From Pseudomonadota bacterium (GTDB lineage Bacteria > Pseudomonadota > Gammaproteobacteria > Steroidobacterales > Steroidobacteraceae), in assembly GCA_021792755.1 (NCBI GenBank), contig JAJYUA010000001.1, positions 1 through 64,000 of the forward strand: 64,000 bases of DNA, written 5' to 3'. The translations under genes and the position numbers were made by a program. This document shows positions 8,279 to 17,699 of the stretch, piece after piece (within the stretch, counting starts at the first letter, position 1; each line of letters opens with the position of its first letter). The notes under the pieces are model-generated. The model searched no databases. It had not been told where the DNA came from and worked only from the letters and a program-made list of their open reading frames with translations.

Positions 8279-9172
8279 ATGACTGCCCTGCTGTCAAAGC
8301 GCGTGGCGATCGTCACCGGCGCCGGCCGGGGTCTCGGCAGGTCACATGCGATCGCCCTCGCGCGCAGCGGCGCGCGGCTCCTGGTCAACGATCTCGATCC
8401 GGCGGGCGTCGAGCAGGTTTGCGCCGAAATTGGCGCCCTGGGCGGGGAGGCGCTCGGCAGCAGCGCGAATGTGCAGGACCTCGCCGCGGTCGAGGGGATG
8501 GTAACGGAGGCGCTTGAGCGCTGGGGCCGGGTGGACATATTGGTCAATAACGCCGGACTCCTGCGCGACCGCAGCTTCGCCAGGATTGATCTGGCGGACT
8601 TCCGTCTGGTGCTCGATGTGCATGTCATGGGCTCGGTCAATTGCACCAAGGCGGTCTGGTCGCATATGAAGGATCGCGGTTATGGCCGGATCGTCCTCAC
8701 CAGCTCCTCCTCGGGGCTGTACGGCAATTTCGGGCAATCGGCCTACTCGACGGCCAAGATGGCGCTGGTCGGGCTGATGCAGACGCTGGCGATCGAGGGG
8801 GAGCGCTACGGCATCCACGTCAACTGCATTGCACCGAGCGCGGCGACCCGAATGACCGCTGATCTGTGGTCGCCGGAGGATCTGGATGCGCTCACGCCCG
8901 AGCGCGTCAGCCCGGCGGTGGTCGCCCTCGCAAGCGAGCAGGCGCCGAACAAGCGCATCGTGCTCGCTGGCGCCGGCAGCCTGAAGCTGGCGCACGTAAC
9001 CATGACCCGCGGCCTTCACCTGCCCGATGAGCGGCTGAGCCCCGAGGAGATCCTCGCGCACTGGCATCAGATCGGCGAGCGGACCGGGGAGCGCGTGCCC
9101 GCGACCGGTTTCGAGCAATATCAGTTCGAAGTCGAGCAAGCCCGCGCGCCCTCTGCCGGCCGGGAGCGCTGA
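8279..9172 (+). CDS. SDR-family dehydrogenase, 3-hydroxyacyl-CoA dehydrogenase-like
   Basis: NAD(P)-dependent short-chain dehydrogenase of 297 residues. The Rossmann glycine motif TGAGRGLG lies near residue 14, NNAG near 90, and the catalytic Ser-Tyr-Lys set is in SSSSGLYGNFGQSAYSTAK. The extended C-terminal tail (about residues 225-297) and overall pattern resemble the (3R)-hydroxyacyl-CoA dehydrogenase part of type-2 multifunctional enzymes. ATG at 8279 is preferred because GAAGGA lies 6 bases upstream; the in-frame ATG at 8273 overlaps that site. It sits 2 bp before the thiolase gene, so a beta-oxidation-like pair is likely. A role on a steroid or other secondary alcohol remains possible. 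Confidence 0.85.
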   Translation: MTALLSKRVAIVTGAGRGLGRSHAIALARSGARLLVNDLDPAGVEQVCAEIGALGGEALGSSANVQDLAAVEGMVTEALERWGRVDILVNNAGLLRDRSFARIDLADFRLVLDVHVMGSVNCTKAVWSHMKDRGYGRIVLTSSSSGLYGNFGQSAYSTAKMALVGLMQTLAIEGERYGIHVNCIAPSAATRMTADLWSPEDLDALTPERVSPAVVALASEQAPNKRIVLAGAGSLKLAHVTMTRGLHLPDERLSPEEILAHWHQIGERTGERVPATGFEQYQFEVEQARAPSAGRER

Positions 9173-9174
9173 GC

Positions 9175-10353
9175 ATGGAGGTCTATGTCGTCTCGACCGT
9201 CCGTACCGCGATCGGATCCTTTGGCGGCTCGCTGCGCGAGTGCGAGCCGGGCGACTTGGCCGCCCTGGTCAGCCGGGAAGCCATCCGGCGCGCCGGCGCG
9301 CACCCCGCTTTGATCGGTCACGTCGTCTTCGGACAGGTTTTTGCGACCGGACCCCGGGACGCCTACCTCGCCCGACTGGCCACGCTCGGCGCGGGACTGC
9401 CGGTGCAGGTCCCGGCGCTCACCGTCAACCGGCTGTGCGGCTCGGGTCTCCAGGCCATCGTCTGCGCCGCCCAGGCCATCGCCCTTGGAGACTGCGAGCT
9501 GGCCATCGGCGGAGGGGCCGAGGTGATGAGTCGCGCGCCGTTCTGGGCTCCTGCCATGCGCTGGGGCAAGCGGCTAGGCGATGCGGCGCTCGTCGATGGA
9601 CTCAACGGTGTGCTCACCGATCCCTTCGAGGGTATCCTCATGGGCGTCACGGCGGAAAATATCGCCGCTCGCTCCGCGATCGGGCGTGACCGGCAGGATG
9701 CGTTGGCGCTGGAGAGCCACCGGCGCGCAGCCGAGGCGATTGCCCAGGGGCGCTTCAAGTCCCAAATCGTTCCGGTCCCGGTCAAGAGCAAGCGCGGTGC
9801 CGCTGAATTCGCTGTCGATGAGCACGTGCGCCCACAGGTGGCGGCCGAGGACTTGGCCAGGCTGCGCCCGATCTTCCGCGCCGAGGGCGGCACGGTCACC
9901 GCGGGCAACGCGTCCGGCGTCAACGACGGGGCCGCAGCCGTGGTGCTCGCCAGCGGCGATGCCGTGCACGAGCACGGCCTGACGCCCGTTGCGCGCCTGG
10001 TCGCCTATGGGCACGCGGGCGTCGAGCCGGCGTACATGGGAATGGGTCCGGTGCCGGCGACGCAACTGGCGCTCGCGCGCGCTCACCTTGGCATCGCCGA
10101 CATCGATCTGGTGGAATCCAATGAGGCCTTTGCCGCGCAGGCGTGCGCCGTCGCCGCGGAGCTCGGCCTCGATCCTCTTAAGACGAACCCCAACGGGGGC
10201 GCAATCGCCCTCGGACATCCCGTCGGCGCCACCGGAGCGATCATCGTGACCAAACTCGTCCACGAGTTGCAGCGCACCGGGGGCCGGTTCGGGCTGGCGA
10301 CCCTGTGCATCGGCGGAGGGCAGGGCATCGCCGCCGTATTCGAGCGGCTCTGA
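9175..10353 (+). CDS. Acetyl-CoA acetyltransferase (thiolase)
   Basis: Thiolase of 392 residues catalysing CoA-dependent cleavage of 3-ketoacyl-CoA or the reverse condensation. The acylated cysteine is C88 in NRLCGSGLQ. The second-site histidine is in GGAIALGHPVGATGA (about 342-356) and the second cysteine in LCIGGGQG (about 378). NEAFAAQA is also present. ATG at 9175 follows the SDR stop by 2 bp, showing coupling. Together with the SDR and the ligase at 3949-5538 it gives activation, a 3-hydroxyacyl oxidation and thiolysis. No enoyl-CoA hydratase or acyl-CoA dehydrogenase is present in the window, so those steps would be supplied elsewhere. Confidence 0.93.
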   Translation: MEVYVVSTVRTAIGSFGGSLRECEPGDLAALVSREAIRRAGAHPALIGHVVFGQVFATGPRDAYLARLATLGAGLPVQVPALTVNRLCGSGLQAIVCAAQAIALGDCELAIGGGAEVMSRAPFWAPAMRWGKRLGDAALVDGLNGVLTDPFEGILMGVTAENIAARSAIGRDRQDALALESHRRAAEAIAQGRFKSQIVPVPVKSKRGAAEFAVDEHVRPQVAAEDLARLRPIFRAEGGTVTAGNASGVNDGAAAVVLASGDAVHEHGLTPVARLVAYGHAGVEPAYMGMGPVPATQLALARAHLGIADIDLVESNEAFAAQACAVAAELGLDPLKTNPNGGAIALGHPVGATGAIIVTKLVHELQRTGGRFGLATLCIGGGQGIAAVFERL

Positions 10354-10508
10354 CAGAGGGCTCGCCGCCGCCGCCCGGACTCGAGCGGTGCTCCGCGCCC
10401 AGGCAATGACCGGGATATCCCACTTCTCGACGCAAGGTGGCGCGGCGGCAAGACCGACGCTGTTGCGCCACCGGCCCCCGTGCCCTTTCGGCAGGATTAT
10501 GAATTCAC

Positions 10509-12029
10509 ATGGCCAGCATTGACGAATCCCTTCCCGGTGCGGCGCCGCCGGTCATCGACACGCAGGGCCCTGCCGCGCGCGCCCGCCGCGCCAGACTCGG
10601 CGTGTGGGACAAATCCATCTACGGCACCGGCGAGATGATCAATGGATTCGCCACGACGGGACTGACTTACCTCGCCTTCTTCTACCTCACCGCAGTCTGC
10701 GGCATGTCCGGAACACGCGCCGGCATGGTCACGTTCATCACGCTGCTCGTCGACTCGGTCGCCGACCCGCTCATCGGCTTGATTTCTGACAACACCCGCA
10801 CGCGGCTCGGGCGCCGCCATCCGTACATGTTCGCGAGCGCAGCGCCCCTTGCACTGTCGTTCGGTCTCGTATTCGCGCTGCCGGAAAGCCTCCGCGGACT
10901 GCACCTCTTTCTGTACGTCACGCTCCTGATGCTCATCCTGCGCGTGTGCATGTCGCTCTATTATCTGCCGTACCTGGCGATCGGGGCGGAAATCTCCGAC
11001 GACTATTACGAGCGCTCCAGCATCGTCGGCTACCGGCTGTTTTTCTGGTCGATCTCGGCCTTCGCGTGCCTGTACATCGGACTGGGCGGCCTGAACGCCA
11101 ATTCGGCGCTGCTGCTGCACCGCTCGAATTATGCGCATTTCGGCTGGATCTGCGCAGCCTGCCTGCTGGTGGTCGGCTTCACGACCGCTTTCGGGACGAT
11201 ACGGCACATCCCGCGCCTGAACCGCCCGCATCGGCGCGCCGGCCGGCCCATCGTGCAGCTCATACGCGAGCTGCGCGAGATATTTCACAACCGCTCGTTC
11301 GTGTCGCTGTTCCTCACCTGCCTCCTATTTTTCGTCGCCCAGGGAACCGCCGCGGTCCTTGCGCTCGACGCAAATCGGTATTTCTGGCACCTGCCCGCCT
11401 CGATCAATCAGTCGGTCTTGCTGGTGCTCGTGCTCTCACCCATCTTCGGACTGCCCATCGCCCGATTGCTGCAGAACCGCGTGGAGAAGCGCACCTTCGC
11501 CATCGGCGGTGCGCTGCTCTTTTGCCTGTGCCAATTTTATCCGCCGGTGCTGCGCATCTACGCCCTGCTGCCCGCCAGCCTCACGTTTCTCAGCACGCTG
11601 CTGGTGGTGAATGCGGCGGTGAGCGGCATCGGCCTCGTCATCTCCGGAATCGGCTTTCAATCCATGATGGCCGACGCTGCGGATCATCATGAGTATCTGT
11701 TCGGCGCGAGGCGCGAGGCGATGTTCCTCTCGGGGCTGACCTTTTCGGTGAAGTCCGCGAGCGGTCTCGGCTCGCTGATCGGCGGCATTGCGCTCGATGC
11801 GATTCATTTTCCGGTCGACATCGCCAGCCGCGGGTTGCATCCGCATCTGTCGCTTGCCACCGTCCACGGCCTCGGCTGGGTCAGCGGTCCGTTGCCGGCC
11901 GCCATTACTGCGCTGTCCGCCCTGGCGATGCTCGGCTACGACCTCAATCGGGAAAAGTACCGCGCCATAAAGCAGGCGTTGAGCGAACGCCCGAAGCTCT
12001 CCGAGCAAGGTCAGGCCGCCGCGCCGTGA
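10509..12029 (+). CDS. GPH-family sugar:cation symporter (MFS)
   Basis: A 506-residue, about 12-helix inner-membrane transporter of the glycoside-pentoside-hexuronide:cation symporter family (MelB/LacS type). The family signature lies around residues 85-105 (DPLIGLISDNTRTRLGRRHP), after a first helix pair beginning MINGFATTGLTYLAFF. A basic loop separates the two halves near residue 240. ATG at 10509 is the first plausible start. It precedes the lactonase and beta-mannosidase genes on the same strand. By context it would carry the periplasmic glycoside, freed of acyl groups, into the cytoplasm. Sugar specificity cannot be read. Confidence 0.88.
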   Translation: MASIDESLPGAAPPVIDTQGPAARARRARLGVWDKSIYGTGEMINGFATTGLTYLAFFYLTAVCGMSGTRAGMVTFITLLVDSVADPLIGLISDNTRTRLGRRHPYMFASAAPLALSFGLVFALPESLRGLHLFLYVTLLMLILRVCMSLYYLPYLAIGAEISDDYYERSSIVGYRLFFWSISAFACLYIGLGGLNANSALLLHRSNYAHFGWICAACLLVVGFTTAFGTIRHIPRLNRPHRRAGRPIVQLIRELREIFHNRSFVSLFLTCLLFFVAQGTAAVLALDANRYFWHLPASINQSVLLVLVLSPIFGLPIARLLQNRVEKRTFAIGGALLFCLCQFYPPVLRIYALLPASLTFLSTLLVVNAAVSGIGLVISGIGFQSMMADAADHHEYLFGARREAMFLSGLTFSVKSASGLGSLIGGIALDAIHFPVDIASRGLHPHLSLATVHGLGWVSGPLPAAITALSALAMLGYDLNREKYRAIKQALSERPKLSEQGQAAAP

Positions 12030-12096
12030 GCCGCCGCCGGAGACGATACCGGACCCGCCCCACGCGGCGCCGATGCGACCGGCAATGAGAGGTCAC

Positions 12097-13110
12097 ATGT
12101 CATCGCGCGAATTCACGCTGTCGGCGGCTGACCTTGTCCCCTATGGTCGCGGTCTGCAACGCCCAGAATGCGTCTGGGTGGACCGGGACGGCGTGTGGAC
12201 CTCGGATGCGCGCGGCGGGGTGTGCCGCGTCCCCGCCGAGGGCCAGCCGCAGGTGCTCGGCGCGGGGATTGCCGAGCCGAACGGCTTCAGCCGCCGGCCC
12301 GACGGCAGCTTCGTGGTGGCCGGACTCGGTGACGGGCGCCTGCATCAGATCGCTGCCGACGGCCACACGCGCGTGCTGCTTGAGAGCTTGGACGGTTCCC
12401 CGTTGGGAACCGTCAACTACGCGTGCGCCGACGGCCCGCAACGGGTATGGCTCTCCGTGATGACGCGCCATCTGCCCTGGGTGTCGGCCCTGCGCTCGCG
12501 CACGCGGGACGGGTACATCATCCGACTCGACAACGACGGCGCTCGCGCGCAGATCGTCGCCGACGGACTCGACCTGACCAATGAGGTCAAAGTCTCCCCC
12601 GACGGCCGGCACCTCTATGCCGTCGAGACCCTCGGCTGCCGCCTGGTGCGCTTTGCGATCCGGCCGGACGGGTCTCTTGGTGCGAAGGAATGCGTCGGCC
12701 CCGCCAATCTCGGCCGCGGTGCGCTCCCCGACGGCTTCGCCTTCGACCCGGCCGGAAACATCTGGGTCACGATCATCAGCCAGAACGCGCTGCAGGTGAT
12801 AGACCGCGACGGCGCGGTGCGCGTACCGTACTCCGATATCAATGCGGCGGCCGTCGAGGACATTGCCCGCGCGGTCGAGCAGCGCGACGGAACGCTTGAT
12901 CAGCTCATCGCCTGCATGAACGTCGCGGGACCGCTGCGTTTGCCAACCAGCATCGCCTTTGGCGGACCCGACGGACACACCGCTTTCGTCGGGTCGGTCG
13001 GCCTCGATCACCTCGTCACATTCCGCCTGCCGGAGCATTCGGCGCATTCCCGCGGCCAGCGCCCCCGTATCACTCGCGGCGGCATCGGCAGACCAAGGCT
13101 CATCGCATGA
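12097..13110 (+). CDS. SMP-30/gluconolactonase-family protein
   Basis: A six-bladed propeller lactonase-like protein of 337 residues, with no signal peptide and so probably cytoplasmic. Likely metal ligands are the Glu in RPEC (about 24), the Asn in LTNEVKVSPDG and the Asp in LPDGFAFDPAGN, in the order expected of the family. ATG at 12097 is chosen for AGAGG five bases upstream; earlier in-frame ATGs at 12073 and 12085 lack this. The stop overlaps the next gene's ATG (ATGA), so it is translated with the beta-mannosidase. A role opening a sugar lactone is plausible but not demonstrated by sequence. Confidence 0.82.
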   Translation: MSSREFTLSAADLVPYGRGLQRPECVWVDRDGVWTSDARGGVCRVPAEGQPQVLGAGIAEPNGFSRRPDGSFVVAGLGDGRLHQIAADGHTRVLLESLDGSPLGTVNYACADGPQRVWLSVMTRHLPWVSALRSRTRDGYIIRLDNDGARAQIVADGLDLTNEVKVSPDGRHLYAVETLGCRLVRFAIRPDGSLGAKECVGPANLGRGALPDGFAFDPAGNIWVTIISQNALQVIDRDGAVRVPYSDINAAAVEDIARAVEQRDGTLDQLIACMNVAGPLRLPTSIAFGGPDGHTAFVGSVGLDHLVTFRLPEHSAHSRGQRPRITRGGIGRPRLIA

Positions 13111-15755
13111 ACGATCCGCGCAGGCAATTCGCCGCCGAGGCCGTCCGCCGGGGCGCCCTCACGAAAGCGCTTGCCTCGGCGCCTGCGGACGGCGCACCGG
13201 CGGGCCACGCCAGCGCGGAGCGCACGCTCGACGGCGAATGGACGTTCCGCGAGGCCGGCACCGGCGAGTGGCTGCCGGCGACGGTGCCGGGCACGGTGCA
13301 TACCGATCTGCTCGCCAACGGCAGGATCGACGATCCCTTCTATCGCACGAACGAGCGGACTGTGCAGTGGGTGGACAAGAAGGACTGGGAATACCGCACG
13401 ACGCTCGATCTCGCCCCCGAAACACTGGGGCGGGAGAGGATCGAGCTGGTCTTCTACGGTCTTGACACCTATGCCGAGGTCTACCTGAACGAGGCGCCGC
13501 TGCTGCGCGCGGACAATATGTTCCGCACCTGGGCCGCCGACATCAAGACGCCGGCGCGGGCCGGCCGAAACGACCTGCGCGTCCTGCTGCGCTCGCCGGT
13601 GCGCGAGGGCCTGCGGCGCCTCCACGCCCTGGGCTACAACCCGCCCGCGGCCGTCGAGTGCAGCGAGATCGGCGGACTCGCGGACCAGAAGATCGGCATG
13701 TTCACGCGCAAGGCACCCTACCACTATGGCTGGGACTGGGGACCGCGGCTGGTCACCTCCGGTATCTGGCGCCCGATTCGGCTGCGCGCCTGGAGCGGAG
13801 CGCGAATCACCGATTTTCAGATCGTGCAACGGCATCTGTCGGATCACGAGGCGACGCTCACCGCCGTTTTCGACATCGACTCCGCCATGACGGCTCGCGC
13901 GGTTCTCGAGCTGCACAGTCCTGACGACCCGGCAGTCGCGGCGCGCAGCGAAATCGCTCTGCTGCCAGGCGCACAGCAGGCACGGCTCGAATTTTCCGTC
14001 CGCGAGCCGCGCCGGTGGTGGACGAACGGCCTCGGTGAGCCATTTCTGTACCGCTTCCATGCGCGCCTCTGCGGCGCACGGATTCGCGACTGTCGCGAGG
14101 TGCGCGTGGGCCTGCGCACTCTTTGCATCGTGCAGGCCCCCGACGCACGGGGCGAGAGCTTTTACGTCGAGCTCAACGGGCGAGCCGTGTTCATGAAGGG
14201 AGCCAATTACGTCCCCGGCGACAGCTTCCCGACCCGCGTCTGCCGGGCCGTCTATGAGCGGGTGGTGCGTTCCGCAGTCGATGCAAACATGAACATGTTG
14301 CGTGTATGGGGAGGAGGCATCTACGAGGATGACATCTTCTACGAGCTGTGCGACGAGAACGGTCTTCTCGTCTGGCAGGATTTCATGTTTGCGTGCGCGA
14401 TGTATCCGGGAGATGCCGCGTTTCTCGACAATGTCCGCGAAGAGGCCATCGACAACGTCCGACGGCTCCGTCACCATCCCTGCATCGCCCTGTGGGTCGG
14501 AAACAACGAGATCGATATCGCTTGGCAGCACGACGTTGCATCGGGAGGTTGGGGCTGGAAGGAGCGCTACACGCCGGCGCAGCGTGCGCAGCTCTGGGAA
14601 GGCTATCAGAGCCTGTTTCACCGGATACTCCCGCAGGTCGTCGCGGAACATGACCCGCAGCGCTTTTACTGGCCCTCCTCGCCGCTCGCCGCCTGGGACG
14701 GCGGCGCGCTCGTCGCGCACGCCGACCTGCGCGCGCCCCGACAGTCCGGCGACATCCACTACTGGGGCGTCTGGTGGGGACGCCGGCCGTTCGAGAGCTA
14801 CCGCGACGAAATCGGCCGCTTCATGTCCGAATACGGCTTTCAGTCCTTTCCGTCCCTGCGCTCGATCGGTGCATTCTGCGCCCCGGGAGACCACGATATC
14901 TTCTCCGAGGCCCTGCAGTCGCACCAGCGCTGCAGGATCGGCGACGAAGCGATTCGGGCCTACATGGCGGAGCACTATCCGGTGCCGAAGCGGTTCGATC
15001 GATTCATATACGTCAGCCAGATTCTGCAGGCCCAGGCAGTGCGCACGGCGATCGAGGCCCATCGGGCACGCATGCCCTATTGCATGGGCTCGCTGTTCTG
15101 GCAGATCAACGACTGCTGGCCGGCGCCATCCTGGAGCAGCATCGATTATTACGGACGCTGGAAGGCGCTGCAGTACTTCGCCCGCGACGCGTTCGCGAGC
15201 GTGCTGGTGAGTTTCTGGCCCGAGGCGGATGTGCTGCGTGTCTGGGCGGTAAGCGACCGGTGCACCGACGTGCGGCTGCGCCTTACCCTGAAATTGATGA
15301 ATTTTCACGGCAGGGTGCTCGCCGTGCACGTTCGCGACCTGCTGTTGGCAGGCAACTCCAGCACGCTCGCCTTCACCGGCTCGATCGCGAGCCTGCTCGA
15401 GGGCAGACTGCCGCAGACGGTGCTGCTGCAGGCTCGCCTCGGCGCCGATACCGGGATCGTCGCGGAGAATCTTTTCTACTTTCGGCCGGTGAAAGAGCTT
15501 GCGCTGCCGTGCGGCTCGCCCCGGGTGCGGATCGATGAGCATCCCGCGCACTGCGACCTGACGCTCTCCTCGCCGGTCCTGATCAAGAACCTGTGCCTCG
15601 AAACGGCCGACCTGGAGGGTTTTTTCGGTGACAACTACTTCGATCTGCTGCCCGGAGAGCCGAAGCGGGTGCGTTTCACGCCCGCCCGTCCGTGCGACGC
15701 GCACGCCCTGCGGAAGGATCTCAGGCTCATGCACGTGGCGCAGCTGCTGACATGA
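13107..15755 (+). CDS. Beta-mannosidase, glycoside hydrolase family 2
   Basis: An 882-residue GH2 enzyme that removes terminal beta-D-mannose with retention. The order is an N-terminal jelly-roll (from about 40, LDGEWTFREAG), Ig-like domains, a TIM barrel and C-terminal domains. The acid/base is E468 in GNNEID and the nucleophile is E575 in MSEYGFQSFPS, both in place. The mannosidase-type signatures RVWGGGIYEDD and SLFWQINDCWPAPSWSSIDY are present. No signal peptide is seen, so the enzyme is probably cytoplasmic and acts after import by the GPH symporter. It is translationally coupled to the lactonase gene by a 4-bp overlap. The large minus-strand frame across this gene is a shadow. Confidence 0.93.
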   Translation: MNDPRRQFAAEAVRRGALTKALASAPADGAPAGHASAERTLDGEWTFREAGTGEWLPATVPGTVHTDLLANGRIDDPFYRTNERTVQWVDKKDWEYRTTLDLAPETLGRERIELVFYGLDTYAEVYLNEAPLLRADNMFRTWAADIKTPARAGRNDLRVLLRSPVREGLRRLHALGYNPPAAVECSEIGGLADQKIGMFTRKAPYHYGWDWGPRLVTSGIWRPIRLRAWSGARITDFQIVQRHLSDHEATLTAVFDIDSAMTARAVLELHSPDDPAVAARSEIALLPGAQQARLEFSVREPRRWWTNGLGEPFLYRFHARLCGARIRDCREVRVGLRTLCIVQAPDARGESFYVELNGRAVFMKGANYVPGDSFPTRVCRAVYERVVRSAVDANMNMLRVWGGGIYEDDIFYELCDENGLLVWQDFMFACAMYPGDAAFLDNVREEAIDNVRRLRHHPCIALWVGNNEIDIAWQHDVASGGWGWKERYTPAQRAQLWEGYQSLFHRILPQVVAEHDPQRFYWPSSPLAAWDGGALVAHADLRAPRQSGDIHYWGVWWGRRPFESYRDEIGRFMSEYGFQSFPSLRSIGAFCAPGDHDIFSEALQSHQRCRIGDEAIRAYMAEHYPVPKRFDRFIYVSQILQAQAVRTAIEAHRARMPYCMGSLFWQINDCWPAPSWSSIDYYGRWKALQYFARDAFASVLVSFWPEADVLRVWAVSDRCTDVRLRLTLKLMNFHGRVLAVHVRDLLLAGNSSTLAFTGSIASLLEGRLPQTVLLQARLGADTGIVAENLFYFRPVKELALPCGSPRVRIDEHPAHCDLTLSSPVLIKNLCLETADLEGFFGDNYFDLLPGEPKRVRFTPARPCDAHALRKDLRLMHVAQLLT

Positions 15756-15846
15756 GCGCGAACCCGGCGCTCGGGCGCGTCATTTCCCGGCGTCACGCGC
15801 GCCAATGCCCGCCCGATGCGCGGCCCGCTCAAGGACTCGCGCCGCC

Positions 15847-17475
15847 TCAGTCACCCACCGGCTGCGACGCGGGCGGCGGCACGGCAGGCGAGGCAAGTCC
15901 GACATTAAGGTACCAGTGCTGCGTGCCCGCGGCGCGACGCCGGGCGATCACCTCCTCGTGCAGCTCGAACATCCCCGGCAACAGGTGATGCGCCGATTCC
16001 GGCGTCGCACGGAGCTCGATAAACGCCCGATTCTCCCGATAAGGCCGCCACTCGGCCGCCGCGGGAGCGGTCGGCACGCCGCCGCGGGCAAAGCTCGTGA
16101 AGTAGCTCATGATCGATTCGCTGAGCGCGCGCTCGCGCGCGTCATCCGGCGGCCGGGGCCACAGGCGCGGCCAGCCCTCGGTCGTGCCGATCCTGCCGAA
16201 TTCGTACGGCAGCTCGCTGGCATGGAACGCCTCGAGGCGCAGCGCCTCCTGCGCCGGGTAGCGGTGGGTGAAGTAGTAAAGAAACGCCGGCAGCCCGAGG
16301 CGGGTCTGCGCTCTGGCGAGACGTTCTGCGCTCCAACCATAGAACGCGTCACGCGCGGCCGCGAGCGCACTTTCTTCTATGTCGGTCGCCGGATATTGGG
16401 CGAGATAGGCGGGCGCCAGATCCCCGTAAATGCTCCGCACGCGGCTTTCGTACTCCGCTGCGCTCGCCGGCAGCGGCGGCAGAAAGAAGCGCAGCGAGCG
16501 GATCTCGCCCTCGTTGAAGCCGACGATCATCGGCACCGCCGCCTGCTCGCCGCGATCGAAACACTCGACGATCTGCTGCGGCAGCACCCACCCATCGATG
16601 GTCGCCTGGGGATCGAATCCCGCCGCCGCGGCGCTTTGCACCAGGGACACCGCGTCCATCGCCCGCAGCGCCGCAACGCCGTTGGCGCTCAGCTCGCGCG
16701 CCAGCCATTGGCCGGTCGCTTGCGCCGGCGGCAGGCCAAAGCGCGAGCGCTTCAGGTGCGGATTCGACACGAGATAGCCGCTTTGCAAGATCACTTTATG
16801 GAACAACCCCCTGGCGAGGGGGCTGCTCATGAGCTCGATGGCGCTCAATGCGCCCGCCGACTCCCCGAACAGCGTGACGTTGCCCGGGTCGCCCCCGAAG
16901 GCCGCAATGTTCTCCCGTACCCAGCGAAGCGCCTCAATCTGGTCGAGCAGGCCGTAATTGCCCGACGAGGCGTGCGCGGATTCGGCGCTGAGTTGCGGAT
17001 GCGCAAGATAACCGAGCACGCCCACCCGGTAATTGAGCGTGACGACGACCACGCCCTTGCGCGCCAGCGCGCTGCCCTCATACAGGCCGCTGGCCGGGTC
17101 CCCGCCGCGCAGCGCGCCACCGTGCAGCCAGACCATCACGGGCGCGCCGGACGGCTGCGGCGGCCGCCAGATATTGAGGAACAGGCAGTCCTCGCTCATG
17201 CGCTCCGGTTCCTGCGCGTAGATACTGCCCGGCGTCGGGCGCGCCTGCAGGCACGCCGCCCCGAACTCGACCGCGGAGCGCACCTTCGGCCATGCGGCGG
17301 CCGCGACGGGCGGCTTCCAGCGCAGCTCGCCGACCGGCGGCTCGGCGTAGGGGATGCCTCTGAACGCCGTCACGCCCCCGGCAAGGCTCGCTCCGGCCAG
17401 CGCACCCCGGGACGTCCGGACGGTCATGCCAACTTTCCCGAACGGATCATCGGGCTCCGCCGTGTCTGCGGTCAT
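15847..17475 (-). CDS. Type-B carboxylesterase, cytosolic
   Basis: A 542-residue serine esterase of the carboxylesterase/para-nitrobenzyl-esterase family. The nucleophile is S206 in GESAG, preceded by the oxyanion region VWLHGGALRGG and the family motif EDCLFLNIW. No signal peptide is visible, so it probably acts in the cytoplasm. ATG at 17475 has AGAGGA upstream; an alternative start is at 17427. It is transcribed leftward from the shared promoter box at 17590-17649, giving a leader of about 110 bases, and converges on the beta-mannosidase gene. It is paralogous to the exported esterase transcribed the other way, suggesting two rounds of ester removal on one substrate. Confidence 0.9.
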   Translation of the reverse strand: MTADTAEPDDPFGKVGMTVRTSRGALAGASLAGGVTAFRGIPYAEPPVGELRWKPPVAAAAWPKVRSAVEFGAACLQARPTPGSIYAQEPERMSEDCLFLNIWRPPQPSGAPVMVWLHGGALRGGDPASGLYEGSALARKGVVVVTLNYRVGVLGYLAHPQLSAESAHASSGNYGLLDQIEALRWVRENIAAFGGDPGNVTLFGESAGALSAIELMSSPLARGLFHKVILQSGYLVSNPHLKRSRFGLPPAQATGQWLARELSANGVAALRAMDAVSLVQSAAAAGFDPQATIDGWVLPQQIVECFDRGEQAAVPMIVGFNEGEIRSLRFFLPPLPASAAEYESRVRSIYGDLAPAYLAQYPATDIEESALAAARDAFYGWSAERLARAQTRLGLPAFLYYFTHRYPAQEALRLEAFHASELPYEFGRIGTTEGWPRLWPRPPDDARERALSESIMSYFTSFARGGVPTAPAAAEWRPYRENRAFIELRATPESAHHLLPGMFELHEEVIARRRAAGTQHWYLNVGLASPAVPPPASQPVGD

Positions 17476-17589
17476 CGGCGAGGATCCTCTGTGACGGCAA
17501 CGCAGGGGTCGTGCGGCGCGTTCGCGGGCTCGACGGCGCGGGCAACGCAGCCCGCGACATTCGCCGGGCGAGGCCCGGGCGGCACGAGA

Positions 17590-17649
17590 AGCGTCTCAGC
17601 AAGCCCTCGCCTTGTCAAGTTCATTCACATTAGAAATAATATGTTTCCG
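17590..17649 (-). promoter_or_regulatory. Promoter and putative operator between the two esterase genes
   Basis: On the minus strand TTGACA (17613-17618) and GACGCT (17590-17595) are 17 bp apart, identical in both hexamers and spacing to the box at 7886-7945. Upstream bases through 17649 match that box closely (ATGTGAATGAACTTGACAAG here). The block lies between divergent esterase genes and could control both. It is the only second copy I found in the window. Confidence 0.7.
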
Positions 17650-17699
17650 TTGAGATCGGCATGCGGATGCAAAGGCCGAGACGGGGTGGACAAACCGTG

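Noticed and set aside
13008-15734. 908-codon minus-strand open frame across the beta-mannosidase gene
   Set aside because: It is antisense to a GH2 gene with intact catalytic residues, reads as low-complexity text rich in Arg, Gly and Ala, and has no domain. High GC makes long antisense frames common here.
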